From NCBI RefSeq assembly GCF_005405385.1, contig NZ_BJDY01000008.1, positions 1 to 64,000 on the forward strand: DNA of 64,000 bases, written 5' to 3'. Every line of letters begins with the position of its first letter. Within the stretch, counting starts at the first letter, position 1. The DNA is from Lactiplantibacillus mudanjiangensis (GTDB taxonomy: Bacteria; Bacillota; Bacilli; Lactobacillales; Lactobacillaceae). Below the pieces are notes generated by a model. It made no database searches, was not told the DNA's origin, and saw only the letters and a list, made by a program, of their open reading frames with translations. Below are positions 42,019 through 50,154 of this stretch, piece by piece. The translations under genes were made by a program, and so were the position numbers.

Positions 42019-42054
42019 AATGGCATTTCTCCCATGTTTGATGAGCCAAAAATA

Positions 42055-42230
42055 AACTTTAGTTATAAAAAAGCTTGCAACAATTAAACTATAGTTGTAT
42101 TATTAGTTCATCAAGTAATCAAGCAACAAATTACACATCTATCAAAACAATAACTTTGGCGAGGAATTGTGGTAGTAGTAGGTTTTGAATTGCTTATTTA
42201 ATATGCCTTAATATTAAACTATAGTTTAAT
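42055..42230. promoter_or_regulatory. prophage operator region with three AACTWTAGTT palindromes
   Basis: Copies lie at 42055-42064 (AACTTTAGTT), 42087-42096 (AACTATAGTT) and 42217-42226, the last within a perfect 18-bp palindrome ATTAAACTATAGTTTAAT (42213-42230). A rightward promoter TTGAAT (42185-42190), 17-bp spacer, TTAATA (42208-42213) abuts the third copy; the other two flank the leftward promoter region. Wide spacing would allow repressor looping. Confidence 0.7.
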
Positions 42231-42275
42231 CAAAGTCAATAACTTGATGAATAAATTATAAAAGGAGGTGAGAAT

Positions 42276-42500
42276 ATGCCAGAACAAACTATTGAAGATG
42301 CCGCAATGGAAATTGAAGTGCGATATATTACGGCGTTAAAGCGTCACGGATTAACTCAAAAAGCGATGTCAGCATTGTTGACTACCGATGACGAGAAAGT
42401 TGCCCCATCTCAAATTAATCGTGCTGTGAAGGGCGGCACTGAGCCAAAGTCACGGCGGATTCGTGAGCGTATGAACAAAATTTTGGATATTCAAGATTAG
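42276..42500 (+). CDS. small Cro-like HTH protein of the prophage
   Basis: The 74-residue protein has a helix-turn-helix pattern (HGLTQKAMSALLTTDDEKVAPSQINRAV). AAAGGAGGTGAG lies 6 nt before ATG 42276. It is the first early gene, immediately behind the rightward promoter and operator, the place of Cro. The ORF6N antirepressor gene follows after 16 nt. Confidence 0.72.
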   Translation: MPEQTIEDAAMEIEVRYITALKRHGLTQKAMSALLTTDDEKVAPSQINRAVKGGTEPKSRRIRERMNKILDIQD

Positions 42501-42516
42501 GAAAGGAGCGATTCAA

Positions 42517-43236
42517 ATGAACGAATTAGAACAAGTTAAGTTTAACGGTAATTTGATTTTGACTACTGAACAGTTAGCCGAATTTTATGGAACAACATCG
42601 CGAAGAATCCAAGAGAATTTTAAAAGGAATAAAGACAAATTCATCGAAGGAAAGCATTTCTATTTGGTTGCAAACGATTTGTTGAAGCAGTTTAAGGACC
42701 AATACGCAAAAAGCGGTTTGGTTAATGAGCATGTTAGTTCTTTATATCTTTGGACGAAACGTGGTGCTAGCCGGCATTCTAAAATGCTTGGAACTGATCA
42801 AGCTTGGGACATGTTTGATGAGCTGGAAGAAAACTACTTTAACCCGAAACAGTTTGCACTACCAACATCACCGCGCGAGATTGCACGATTGGCACTCCAA
42901 GCCAATGAAGAAACTAATCAGCGCCTTGATAGCGTTGAGGGCGATGTGAAAGACCTCAAAGAGAACCAAGTTATTCCTAATCCTGAATATAGTGCGCTTA
43001 ACCGGCGTGTTAACCAGCGCGTGTCGGAAGTTGCACATAGCTATGGCCATATCACACAGAAACAACGAGGCGAGCTGTTCAAAGATATCGGCAGTGGAAT
43101 CAAGAAGATTGCTAACGTGAGCGCTCGGTCAATGCTACGCAAGAAGGACTACCAGATGGTAATGGACTTCATTAATGATTGGGAGCCGTCAACGGCAACT
43201 AAAACATTGATTCGGCAGATGTCCTTTGATATCTAA
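42517..43236 (+). CDS. phage antirepressor, ORF6N + ORF6C domains
   Basis: The 239-residue protein starts with an ORF6N domain (VKFNGNLILTTEQLAEFYGT, and the GASRHSKML stretch near 87-95) and ends with an ORF6C domain (NRRVNQRVSEVAHSYGHITQ, KKIANVSARSMLRKKDY). Proteins of this make-up antagonise phage repressors or control early genes in lactococcal and lactobacillus phages. AAAGGAGCG precedes ATG 42517. It is probably co-transcribed with the cro-like gene. Confidence 0.85.
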   Translation: MNELEQVKFNGNLILTTEQLAEFYGTTSRRIQENFKRNKDKFIEGKHFYLVANDLLKQFKDQYAKSGLVNEHVSSLYLWTKRGASRHSKMLGTDQAWDMFDELEENYFNPKQFALPTSPREIARLALQANEETNQRLDSVEGDVKDLKENQVIPNPEYSALNRRVNQRVSEVAHSYGHITQKQRGELFKDIGSGIKKIANVSARSMLRKKDYQMVMDFINDWEPSTATKTLIRQMSFDI

Positions 43237-43255
43237 TTAGAAGAGGTGAGTAACT

Positions 43256-43525
43256 GTGGAACTAAGTGAGGTTGCATCGCCTGAATTTGCAAAATACATT
43301 GAGGGCGTGATGTTAAAAGTGGCGGTTCATGCGTTTAATCAGGCTTCGGTACGTGAATCGTTGCCCTATTGGATGAAGAAAAAAGAAGCCGTGCAGTATG
43401 CCAATGTTGACATTAAAACACTAAATGGATTTATTGCTGATGGTCTGAAAGTATCAATCAAGGACGGTGTTCAACGAATCTCTAAAAAAGCCGTTGATGA
43501 GTATTACAAGAACCATGAAGTTTAA
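43256..43525 (+). CDS. excisionase-like HTH protein of the prophage
   Basis: The 89-residue protein has a C-terminal MerR/excisionase-like unit (WMKKKEAVQYANVDIKTLNGF, then ISKKAVDEYY). The start is GTG 43256 with AGAGGTGAG upstream. It has the same layout as the island protein at 6561 and occupies the same place, after the Rha- or ORF6-type regulator. Excision control or early regulation are the likely roles. Confidence 0.7.
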   Translation: MELSEVASPEFAKYIEGVMLKVAVHAFNQASVRESLPYWMKKKEAVQYANVDIKTLNGFIADGLKVSIKDGVQRISKKAVDEYYKNHEV

Positions 43526-43561
43526 ATAATGACCTGTGCGAGGGGCATTGGAGGTAGCAGC

Positions 43562-43687
43562 ATGAGTATTAATGTATTACCACTTATAATTATTGGAATT
43601 TTAGTCACGTTAATTCAGGCTGATCACTACGGTTGGTCGGATGTTCGCGCTAAATTTGAAAAATTATTTAAGGAGGATGAAGCATGA
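43562..43687 (+). CDS. small single-pass membrane protein
   Basis: A 41-residue reading frame starting at ATG 43562 with GGAGG 8 nt upstream: one N-terminal hydrophobic helix (VLPLIIIGILVTLIQA) and a charged tail. Its stop overlaps the start of the next gene in ATGA, supporting real translation. Function unknown. Confidence 0.6.
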   Translation: MSINVLPLIIIGILVTLIQADHYGWSDVRAKFEKLFKEDEA

Positions 43688-43938
43688 ATCGAGTTGAATT
43701 AGCTTTACAGCAACGAAAGCAAAGCATTCTTACTGCGAATGAAAACGAGTTACTGACATCAATTGCATACGCCACCACTACAAAGGTGGTTAAAAAGGAC
43801 AGTGCCAAACGGTATATGAGTGACTTCTTTGGTGAACTAAGTGACGGCGGGATTACGATTGTCGAACCGCAGCACACGATCGATCACAAATGGCACTTTG
43901 TATTGCCAGATCCGGGGATGATTACCGATGAAGATTAA
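43684..43938 (+). CDS. hypothetical early phage protein
   Basis: Not recognised. The 84-residue soluble product begins with a basic helix (MNRVELALQQRKQSIL). The start overlaps the previous stop (ATGA) and AAGGAGGATG precedes it; the end overlaps the next start by 11 nt. This tight coupling is typical of phage early operons. Confidence 0.6.
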   Translation: MNRVELALQQRKQSILTANENELLTSIAYATTTKVVKKDSAKRYMSDFFGELSDGGITIVEPQHTIDHKWHFVLPDPGMITDED

Positions 43939-44137
43939 TGTGGGTGATCGTGTTAGCTATCCTGATGTCGTGGTTTTGGGTCAGACGCTTATCCCGGCCG
44001 GTGTTGGTATGGTGGTAGACGTCAAAGCTGACCCGTATGGCAAGACATCGCGACAAATCGCAGTAGTTGAATATCAGCATGGTCAGTTTGAAACCTTCAC
44101 ATCAGCGCTACAAATAGTAGGAGGAAAGGATGATTAA
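43928..44137 (+). CDS. hypothetical early phage protein
   Basis: Not recognised. The 69-residue product is glycine- and valine-rich and likely a small beta-barrel (VGDRVSYPDVVVLGQTLIPAGVGMVVDV), resembling KOW/SH3-like folds only in pattern. It overlaps the previous gene by 11 nt. Confidence 0.55.
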   Translation: MKINVGDRVSYPDVVVLGQTLIPAGVGMVVDVKADPYGKTSRQIAVVEYQHGQFETFTSALQIVGGKDD

Positions 44138-44140
44138 AAA

Positions 44141-44752
44141 GTGAAAATGAACAGTGACCTCGAACGAGCGTTCAAAGTAATCATTAAGAGTGTAAGTTTA
44201 ACACGGCCAATATTGCAATGCGTTCACTTTGAAGATGGTGTAGCTACTGCCACGGACAGTCATCGAATGATTCGTGTGAAAGATATGGTTCCAAAAGGAT
44301 TGAACTTCAATCTCAATTTAGCTGATTTTAGCTTTGAGGAGGGAAACTATCCGGAGGAAGTAAATAACTTGATTCCAACCGAATTCGCAGCGGGATTTAC
44401 AGTTAGGGCAAGCGATCTTCTTTCTGCGTTACCAATAATCAAGGTACTTGATTTAGGAGTTAATCGTCAGGCGATTATTTGTATCAGTGTAGATTCCAAC
44501 AAAGTGACGCTTAGCTCTAACTCGGGGATTTTACGAAGCACGCAGAGTATTAGCTTAGCGATTGATGACTTCAAAGGCGAACCGATCGAGCTTTATTGCG
44601 CAACCAAGTATTTTGCTGATGCAATCACTGCAGTATGTACTGGGCACAAGTTTGAATTGATTCACTTTGGCTTTGTAAGTAAATTACGCCCCTTCGTATT
44701 GTCTCGGGACAAAATGGATTATTTGCTGACGCCAGTAAGAATTTTTGATTAA
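44141..44752 (+). CDS. DNA sliding-clamp-like (DnaN-like) phage protein
   Basis: The 203-residue protein resembles the second and third domains of the bacterial beta clamp: FKVIIKSVSLTRPILQCVHF then GVATATDSHRMIRV (residues 11-46) mirrors the clamp motif RPIL-G-x-F ... ATDSHRLA, and the end FVLSRDKMDYLLTPVRIF mirrors the clamp C-terminus yLL-PVR. The normal first domain is missing, so it is about half the length of DnaN. It may be a phage clamp, a clamp modulator or a decoy of the host clamp. The start is GTG 44141 (or ATG 44147), with GGAGGAAAGG upstream. It sits in the replication module. Confidence 0.65.
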   Translation: MKMNSDLERAFKVIIKSVSLTRPILQCVHFEDGVATATDSHRMIRVKDMVPKGLNFNLNLADFSFEEGNYPEEVNNLIPTEFAAGFTVRASDLLSALPIIKVLDLGVNRQAIICISVDSNKVTLSSNSGILRSTQSISLAIDDFKGEPIELYCATKYFADAITAVCTGHKFELIHFGFVSKLRPFVLSRDKMDYLLTPVRIFD

Positions 44753-44763
44753 GGGTGATTTAG

Positions 44764-44931
44764 ATGAAAAAGGTACCACGTAGGCCATTCGAAATCTGGC
44801 TTAAAAGTCAAAATACCCATGACCGGGTGCAACCAGTCACGGGTACGAAGTTAGAAAATAAGCAAAATATTTTATGCATTTATCATACGCTGAAGCCGAC
44901 ACTTTGGCAACGACTAAAGGGGTGGAAGTAA
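44764..44931 (+). CDS. hypothetical small basic phage protein
   Basis: A 55-residue reading frame from ATG 44764 (MKKVPRRPFEIWLKS), very basic, with GGGTGA upstream. The stop TAA shares its last A with the next start (TAATG). Not recognised. Confidence 0.5.
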   Translation: MKKVPRRPFEIWLKSQNTHDRVQPVTGTKLENKQNILCIYHTLKPTLWQRLKGWK

Positions 44932-45092
44932 TGGCAATTCAGTTACTAACTAGCAAAGTATTAGCACGTATTATTATGCTAGAAAATTTAATCGGGACAA
45001 TCTGGTTATGTGACACGGTGTCATTGACCAGACTGTACAAACTGCTTGACGATACTAACGATCAACTCAACGAATTACGGGGGCTTGCATAA
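44931..45092 (+). CDS. hypothetical small phage protein
   Basis: 53 residues from ATG 44931, which overlaps the previous stop; AAAGGGG is 8 nt upstream. It is helical with an amphipathic pattern and no motif I recognise. The stop again overlaps the next start (TAATG), so 44764, 44931 and 45092 are translationally linked. Confidence 0.6.
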   Translation: MAIQLLTSKVLARIIMLENLIGTIWLCDTVSLTRLYKLLDDTNDQLNELRGLA

Positions 45093-45958
45093 TGGACCAA
45101 TCACTAATTAATCTTCCAGATTACTCGGTGGAATACACACCGGCACCAATCGTGATCAAGAACGCTGATGGCTTAGAAGCAGCAATCGCACAGTATGTCG
45201 CTCGCTATCAAGATATGGTGGTCACCAGCGACACCGAAGCAGACACAAAGAAGGTACGTGCTGAACTAAGAAAGCTAAAGGCGGCGTTGGATGATCGGCG
45301 TAAAGAAATCAAGCGCGGCTACAATCAACCACTGCGTGAATTTGAGGCTAAAGTTAAGAGCCTTGAAGCTAGTATCGACATGATTATCGACCCTATTACC
45401 GTTGGACTAAATGAGTTGGAAGTGCAGCGGCGCGATCAAAAGAAGCAAGAGGTATCGGATCTGATTGCTGAAATGGCGCCTAACTATGGTGTTGAAGTCG
45501 GTTCGATTGATATTGATCCACGCTGGTTAAATAAATCGGCTTCGCATAAGCAAGTCGTTGATGAGATTGGCGTCACAATGACGACCATCAAAGCCGTTGC
45601 GGACAAACTTGCCGATGATATCGCGATGATCACGCGATATGCCAATGTACAAAATGTTGACCCATTACCGTGGATTGACCAACTTAATCAGGGGCAAGAT
45701 GTTCAATACTTGCTATCTGCGATTGATAATCAAGTCGCACAGGCCAAAGAACGCCAGCATCAACGTGACTTGCAAGCGCAAGCCGACGCTGAGCATCAAA
45801 CCGAAACAAAGACCGGTAAAGTTGTCGATACCGATACGGGCGAAGTAGTGGATCATACGACGACGTTAAAGATCACCGGCTCAATTGGCCAGCTCACGGC
45901 TTTAAAGGGCTATATGGATAGTATCGGGGTCAAATACGAGAAGGTGGCGGGTGAATAA
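45092..45958 (+). CDS. DUF1351 phage protein
   Basis: The 288-residue protein matches the DUF1351 pattern of Gram-positive phages: early KKVRAELRKLKAALDDRRKEIKR (residues 53-75), PLREFEAKVKSLEASIDMII and a long acidic helical body, ending in a small domain (TLKITGSIGQLTALKGYMDS). It is almost always encoded just before a single-strand annealing protein, as here. A role in DNA recombination or replication is assumed from that link. Confidence 0.82.
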   Translation: MDQSLINLPDYSVEYTPAPIVIKNADGLEAAIAQYVARYQDMVVTSDTEADTKKVRAELRKLKAALDDRRKEIKRGYNQPLREFEAKVKSLEASIDMIIDPITVGLNELEVQRRDQKKQEVSDLIAEMAPNYGVEVGSIDIDPRWLNKSASHKQVVDEIGVTMTTIKAVADKLADDIAMITRYANVQNVDPLPWIDQLNQGQDVQYLLSAIDNQVAQAKERQHQRDLQAQADAEHQTETKTGKVVDTDTGEVVDHTTTLKITGSIGQLTALKGYMDSIGVKYEKVAGE

Positions 45959-46662
45959 TGGCTGAAGATAATGCAGAGAAAAAAGAAAAAGCGAAAGCTA
46001 GTACAGGTGTTGGTACCGGCTCAATTTACGAGCGGCTGCAACGTATTCACCGACAAGTAAAGTACATTCAAAAGTCACAGCAGGCGTCACAGTACACTTA
46101 TGCTGGTTCGTCAGATGTATTGGGCCAAATTCACGGCTTAATGGACGACGAAAAATTATTGTTGCTGCCTAGAATAGTTAGTCATCATGTCACTTCGTCA
46201 GCGACTAAGAAAGGCAGTCTAGCCTATTTCACAGAGCTTGAGATGACTATGACTTGGGTGAATACGGATAATCCTGGCGATAAGATCGAAAGCACTTGGT
46301 ATGCACAAGGTGTTGATATTGCAGGAGAAAAAGGAGTAGGTAAGGCGTTGACGTATGGCGAGAAGTATTTCTTATTGAAATTCTTCAATATCGCCACAGA
46401 TAACGCTGACCCGGATGCGTTTCAACAAAATATTGAGAGCAAAAAACAATCTGAACCGATTTCTAGCGAGCAAAGAAAAACATTAGTTGATCTGTTTGAT
46501 TTGATGGCTGGTGTGACACAAATAGCGGCAGAAAAAGTTAAAATCGGTTATTTGAATACAGTTGGCGTGTCTGATATGACACAACTAAATCATGATAGTG
46601 CACACAAATTGATTGAATTGGTGCAGCGCCAATTAAATAAGCAAACTGAGAAGGGGGCATAG
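45958..46662 (+). CDS. ERF-family single-strand annealing protein
   Basis: The 234-residue protein shows the ERF pattern: IYERLQRIHRQVKYIQKS near 22-39, YAGSSDVLGQIHGLMDDE near 48-65, and the DNA-binding signature GEKGVGKALTYGEKYFLLKFFNI near 122-144. Such proteins anneal complementary strands in phage recombination. It follows DUF1351 with a one-base overlap and precedes SSB, its usual partner. The C-terminal 80 residues are less conserved. Confidence 0.9.
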   Translation: MAEDNAEKKEKAKASTGVGTGSIYERLQRIHRQVKYIQKSQQASQYTYAGSSDVLGQIHGLMDDEKLLLLPRIVSHHVTSSATKKGSLAYFTELEMTMTWVNTDNPGDKIESTWYAQGVDIAGEKGVGKALTYGEKYFLLKFFNIATDNADPDAFQQNIESKKQSEPISSEQRKTLVDLFDLMAGVTQIAAEKVKIGYLNTVGVSDMTQLNHDSAHKLIELVQRQLNKQTEKGA

Positions 46663-46664
46663 AC

Positions 46665-47090
46665 ATGCGACAAATTACAATTTCAGGCAATGTTGGTAAA
46701 GATCCATTATTAAACACGACTCAAAGTGGTATGCAGGTTGCCAATTTTAGTGTGGCGGTTCGACAAACTCGGCCTGATGATAATGGCAATTACGGCACTG
46801 ACTGGTTTCGATGCTCGGTTTGGGGTAAACGTGCCGGAACAATCGGCAATTATTATCACAAGGGTAGTCATGTGACGATTACTGGTAGTTTTGAATTGGG
46901 TGAATATAACGGTAATCCGCAGCTAGGCGTTAATGTGACGGATTTTGATTTACCGGATAATAGTAACAATAATCGTCAAAATAACGAGCAACGGCAAAAT
47001 CAGAATCAACACTCAAGTAATGACCAACAGGATCCGTTTCGAAACAGTGGCGACCAAATTGATATTAGCGATGATGACCTGCCGTTCTAA
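46665..47090 (+). CDS. ssb: phage single-stranded DNA-binding protein
   Basis: The 141-residue protein begins with an OB fold typical of bacterial SSB (ITISGNVGKDPLLNTTQSGMQVANF, then WFRCSVWGKRAG), followed by a Gln/Asn-rich linker (97-125) and the acidic tip DDDLPF that recruits partner proteins. GGGGGC lies before ATG 46665, three nt after the ERF stop. Confidence 0.95.
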   Translation: MRQITISGNVGKDPLLNTTQSGMQVANFSVAVRQTRPDDNGNYGTDWFRCSVWGKRAGTIGNYYHKGSHVTITGSFELGEYNGNPQLGVNVTDFDLPDNSNNNRQNNEQRQNQNQHSSNDQQDPFRNSGDQIDISDDDLPF

Positions 47091-47105
47091 ATTTGAGGTG
47101 ATTGC

Positions 47106-47798
47106 GTGCAATTGCTACGGACAAGGCTAATTGAGAAAGATGGTAAATGGTATCAAGTTCAAGAGCTTAATGAGAAACCCAATCTGGATCATATAGAGAC
47201 GGTCAGCGGATCCATTGACGAATACTACACCTATTCAGAACTAGCCGACACACGCAAAGCTAGGCCACAACAGAGAAGGTTATTCTTTGCACTATTAAAT
47301 GACATCGTTAACGAATTTATCGTACCGCAGGACTTTTTGAAGGCCATGTTTTATCTGCAGTATCAAATTTATACCGATGGCAAGCAGATCAGCCTGTCAA
47401 ACGGCACACGGTCAACCGTAAGTGATGCAAACGAGCTGCTCGACCTAGTTATCGATTTCATGTTTGAGTGGCACGTACCGTTTAAGAAGGGCTATGAGCT
47501 ATTACCGCGAGATCAGGAGTATTACTTGTTTGAGTGCTGTCGCCACCGAGTGTGCATGATCTGTGGCAATAAAGCCGATATCCATCATGTTGATGTAATC
47601 GGTGCGGGTATGAATCGGGCACATGTTGACCATACTAAACGGCACGTTATGGCGTTGTGTCGAAAGCACCACGGTGAAATTGAGCAGATTGGATCACAAG
47701 CTTTTAGCGAGAAATATCATGTCCCTGTTGACGGGATTAAATTGGATGTCGAAACACTTAAAAAGATTGGCGTACAAGGAAATTACAGCAGTGACTAA
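47106..47798 (+). CDS. putative HNH nuclease of the replication module
   Basis: The 230-residue protein ends with a zinc-associated HNH-like region: CMICGNKADIHHVDVIGAG (near 165-183) and HVMALCRKHHGEIEQIG (near 193-209), the pattern of the phage putative HNHc nuclease family. The N-terminal 150 residues are a helical domain. It is thought to act in recombination or replication (RecU/Holliday type proposals), unproved. The start is GTG 47106 with GAGGTGA upstream. Confidence 0.82.
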   Translation: MQLLRTRLIEKDGKWYQVQELNEKPNLDHIETVSGSIDEYYTYSELADTRKARPQQRRLFFALLNDIVNEFIVPQDFLKAMFYLQYQIYTDGKQISLSNGTRSTVSDANELLDLVIDFMFEWHVPFKKGYELLPRDQEYYLFECCRHRVCMICGNKADIHHVDVIGAGMNRAHVDHTKRHVMALCRKHHGEIEQIGSQAFSEKYHVPVDGIKLDVETLKKIGVQGNYSSD

Positions 47799-47844
47799 AT
47801 CCACCGGGCGGGTGAGAGGCCCGTACTAAAGCGAGGTGAAAGTT

Positions 47845-48690
47845 TTGGCAGGAATTCATTGGATTAAGTTAAAGACAGCGATGTTTGATGACGAAAAAAT
47901 TAGATTGATTGAGTCAATGCCAGAAGCTGATGCGATTATCGTGATTTGGATTAGGCTGCTAGTATTGGCCGGTAAAACTAACGATTCTGGCTTGATTTAC
48001 ATCCAGCGTGACATGCCATATTCGGATGAAATGATAGCAACACTATTCAATCGGCCAATCAATACAGTTCGGCTGGCAATGAAAACGTTAGAGAGCTTTG
48101 ACATGATCGGCGTTAATAAAGATGGTGTGATCAGCATTGCCAATTGGGACAAGCACCAGAACATCGAAGGTATGGAAAAAGTTCGCTTACAAACCGCTGA
48201 ACGGGTCAAACGCCTACGAGACCGGCGTAAACAGAAAGAATTAGGTGAAGGCGATGATTGTAACGTTACGCGTAACGTTACAGTAACGGCCAGTAACGCG
48301 ACAGATACAGATACAGATACAGAATCAGACTCAGATACAGAATCAGATTTAGATTCAAATAATAAAAAACATAGTGCGGCTGGCGCCTCACCGTCTGCTC
48401 AACTTGAATCTGAATTTGATGAGGTTTGGAGCCAGTATCCAAACAAAAAGGGCAAGAAGCAAGCATTGAGCCACTATAAAGCATGGCGTAAGAAGTCTGT
48501 ACAGCATACTAATGCCTACTTGCTGGAGCGTTTACGTCTCTATCAGCAAGACTTGTCAGCTAATCCGTGGAAGTCACCAATGAACGGCGCAACGTGGTTT
48601 AATGGCCGTTTTGATGATGATTATCAAGTACCTATCATGGGCAATGCTGAGCCACAATCACGAGAGGACTGGTTTGGTGAAACAAATTAA
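47845..48690 (+). CDS. replisome organiser / replication initiator with internal origin-like sequence
   Basis: The 281-residue protein begins AGIHWIKLKTAMFDDEKIRLI, the signature of the phage replisome-organiser N-terminal domain (winged helix, residues 1-115). A low-complexity Asp/Ser/Thr linker (TDTDTDTESDSDTESD, about 150-170) leads to a C-terminal domain (FDEVWSQYPNKKGKKQAL). It would bind the origin and recruit the DnaC-like loader. The start is TTG 47845, since GAGGTGA (47833-47839) lies 5 nt before it and family members begin at this point. The gene contains a 22-bp palindrome and repeats at 48260-48300. Confidence 0.88.
   Translation: MAGIHWIKLKTAMFDDEKIRLIESMPEADAIIVIWIRLLVLAGKTNDSGLIYIQRDMPYSDEMIATLFNRPINTVRLAMKTLESFDMIGVNKDGVISIANWDKHQNIEGMEKVRLQTAERVKRLRDRRKQKELGEGDDCNVTRNVTVTASNATDTDTDTESDSDTESDLDSNNKKHSAAGASPSAQLESEFDEVWSQYPNKKGKKQALSHYKAWRKKSVQHTNAYLLERLRLYQQDLSANPWKSPMNGATWFNGRFDDDYQVPIMGNAEPQSREDWFGETN
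48260..48300. other. putative prophage replication origin inside the initiator gene
   Basis: A perfect 22-bp palindrome (GTAACGTTAC, GC, GTAACGTTAC; 48260-48281) is followed by two more TAACG units (48283 and 48292) and by a directly repeated, AT-leaning stretch of GATACA units. Origins of several lactococcal and lactobacillus phages lie within the initiator gene in the same way. Confidence 0.65.
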
Positions 48691-49462
48691 AGAACTATTC
48701 GATCCTGCTAAAGTTCAGGCAATTGCTGAAAGTAAAGGGATTGATGTCAGCAAGCTGCCAACCAAGGAAGAATTGGATCAGGCCACGCTTGAACGTGCTA
48801 AGCAATCCGTGAACGTTAATCATCAACGCTATTATCGCAACATGTCTGTTTGGTCAGGTAACGTGCAATTACAGTTTACATTTGATGATTGGGACGTACG
48901 AAAGCAAGCAAACGTCCAAGCAGCTAAAAGTCTTGGAAATAAAGCATTCGTAATAGCTAATCAATTGAAAGCATCTAAGTTTAATGTGTTATTGGCAGGC
49001 TTATATGGAGTCGGTAAGACTTCTCTGGCATTAGCGATTGCGGATCAATTGCATCAAGCTGGACAAACAATCATGTTTGTCTCAACCGCCGAATTGCTAA
49101 GACTTGTTAATGACAAGTATGAGGCCCCCGATGTTCGAGGTCGGTTAATCGAGATCACTAAAGCCATGAAGTCGGTCGATGTGCTCATCTTAGATGACTT
49201 TGGTACAGAAGGCGGTAAGAAGTCGGAAAAGGGCTATTATCTGGCCGTACATCGTGACCTGCAAACAATGATGTACCAAGTCGCTAACGCGCGGTGTGAC
49301 TTTCAGAATAACGAAGTGAAGCACTCGACCATCGTAACGACCAATAATAGCCGAGGCCAGCTTGAAAGCATGTACGACAAAAAGATCGTTGATCGATTGT
49401 TGAGCAAGGTGCCAGAACACCAATTACTTTTTGATGAAATGAAAGGGGTACGGAACGTATGA
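48677..49462 (+). CDS. DnaC-like helicase loader
   Basis: The protein has 261 residues from GTG 48677, which overlaps the initiator gene by 14 nt and has AGAGG upstream. It is an AAA+ protein: Walker A LAGLYGVGKTSLALA (near 110-124), Walker B VDVLILDDFGTEG (near 170-182), then TTNNS sensor-1 (near 223-227) and an arginine-containing IVDRLLSKV. The family loads the host DnaB helicase at the phage origin. The start in the longer frame at 48602 has no support. Confidence 0.9.
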   Translation: MKQIKELFDPAKVQAIAESKGIDVSKLPTKEELDQATLERAKQSVNVNHQRYYRNMSVWSGNVQLQFTFDDWDVRKQANVQAAKSLGNKAFVIANQLKASKFNVLLAGLYGVGKTSLALAIADQLHQAGQTIMFVSTAELLRLVNDKYEAPDVRGRLIEITKAMKSVDVLILDDFGTEGGKKSEKGYYLAVHRDLQTMMYQVANARCDFQNNEVKHSTIVTTNNSRGQLESMYDKKIVDRLLSKVPEHQLLFDEMKGVRNV

Positions 49463-49716
49463 AAATTATTGATAAACGAACTAAAAAAGAAGTGGAAGGA
49501 TACAAGGTTGGCGATATTGTTGCGCTTGAAAAACTAGTCTATATGGTTTGTCGAATTGATGGCGCAACGTTTAGCAATGGTGGGTACGCTTTGCTAAACC
49601 TATCAACAGGGGAGGTATTTGGATTTGAGCGCAATTTATATGCTTTGTCCCGTAATTACGACAGTAAAACGAATGAAAAAGTAAATGTGGAATTGATTAT
49701 TAAGGATAAAGCATGA
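49459..49716 (+). CDS. hypothetical early phage protein
   Basis: Not recognised. The 85-residue product is beta-rich (VEGYKVGDIVALEKLVYMVCRIDG), without motifs. It overlaps the loader stop by 4 nt (ATGA) and the next start in the same way. Confidence 0.6.
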   Translation: MKIIDKRTKKEVEGYKVGDIVALEKLVYMVCRIDGATFSNGGYALLNLSTGEVFGFERNLYALSRNYDSKTNEKVNVELIIKDKA

Positions 49717-49934
49717 TGGTATGCGAATTATGTGGCGGTACGCAAGTTGTACAACGCGAGATTATGCCGGGTGTGATAACGGTGGGACCATGCCCGAATT
49801 GCACGGAGTACGTTCACAGCCACTATGAGCACGAGCTAGAGGAGGTGCTAAGTCATGAAGAAGCGGAATTGGCCGCAACTCATCAAAATGGTTCACGACA
49901 TCGAGAGGCGGCGCAAGAGTGTCATCTATGCTAG
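49713..49934 (+). CDS. small zinc-ribbon phage protein
   Basis: The 73-residue product starts with a CxxC pair and a second CxxC (CELCGG and CPNC, residues 4-29), a rubredoxin-like zinc knuckle. The ATG overlaps the previous stop. The last 80 nt also encode, in another frame, the start of the next gene, which has the stronger ribosome site. Real but of unknown role. Confidence 0.6.
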   Translation: MMVCELCGGTQVVQREIMPGVITVGPCPNCTEYVHSHYEHELEEVLSHEEAELAATHQNGSRHREAAQECHLC

Positions 49935-50154
49935 CGATGATGAACTGAAAAAGTTGCACAGGATTACTAGGGAGTCTGGACGGGATTTTGCGCTAACACC
50001 AACGGAGTTGTACTACTTGAAGCAAATTCTATATGAAGGTATGTCGATACGGTCAGCAGGTAAAATCATTCATCACGACCGCCGATGGATATTAACGCGT
50101 TTAGAAGCCGTTAAGCAATTAGATTTTCATATCGAGGAGGAAGACGAAAAGTGA
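49855..50154 (+). CDS. HTH-containing phage protein
   Basis: The 99-residue basic protein has a helix-turn-helix-like region (LTPTELYYLKQILYEGMSIR, then SAGKIIHHDRRWILTRLEAV). GAGGAGGTG lies 7 nt before ATG 49855, which makes the 80-nt overlap with the preceding gene credible. Function not known, probably regulatory. Confidence 0.65.
   Translation: MKKRNWPQLIKMVHDIERRRKSVIYASDDELKKLHRITRESGRDFALTPTELYYLKQILYEGMSIRSAGKIIHHDRRWILTRLEAVKQLDFHIEEEDEK

Noticed and set aside
48300-48360. GATACA/GAATCA repeats as a possible CRISPR or separate repeat element
   Set aside because: They are short, lack spacers and encode the acidic Asp/Ser/Thr linker of the initiator; counted with the origin region instead.
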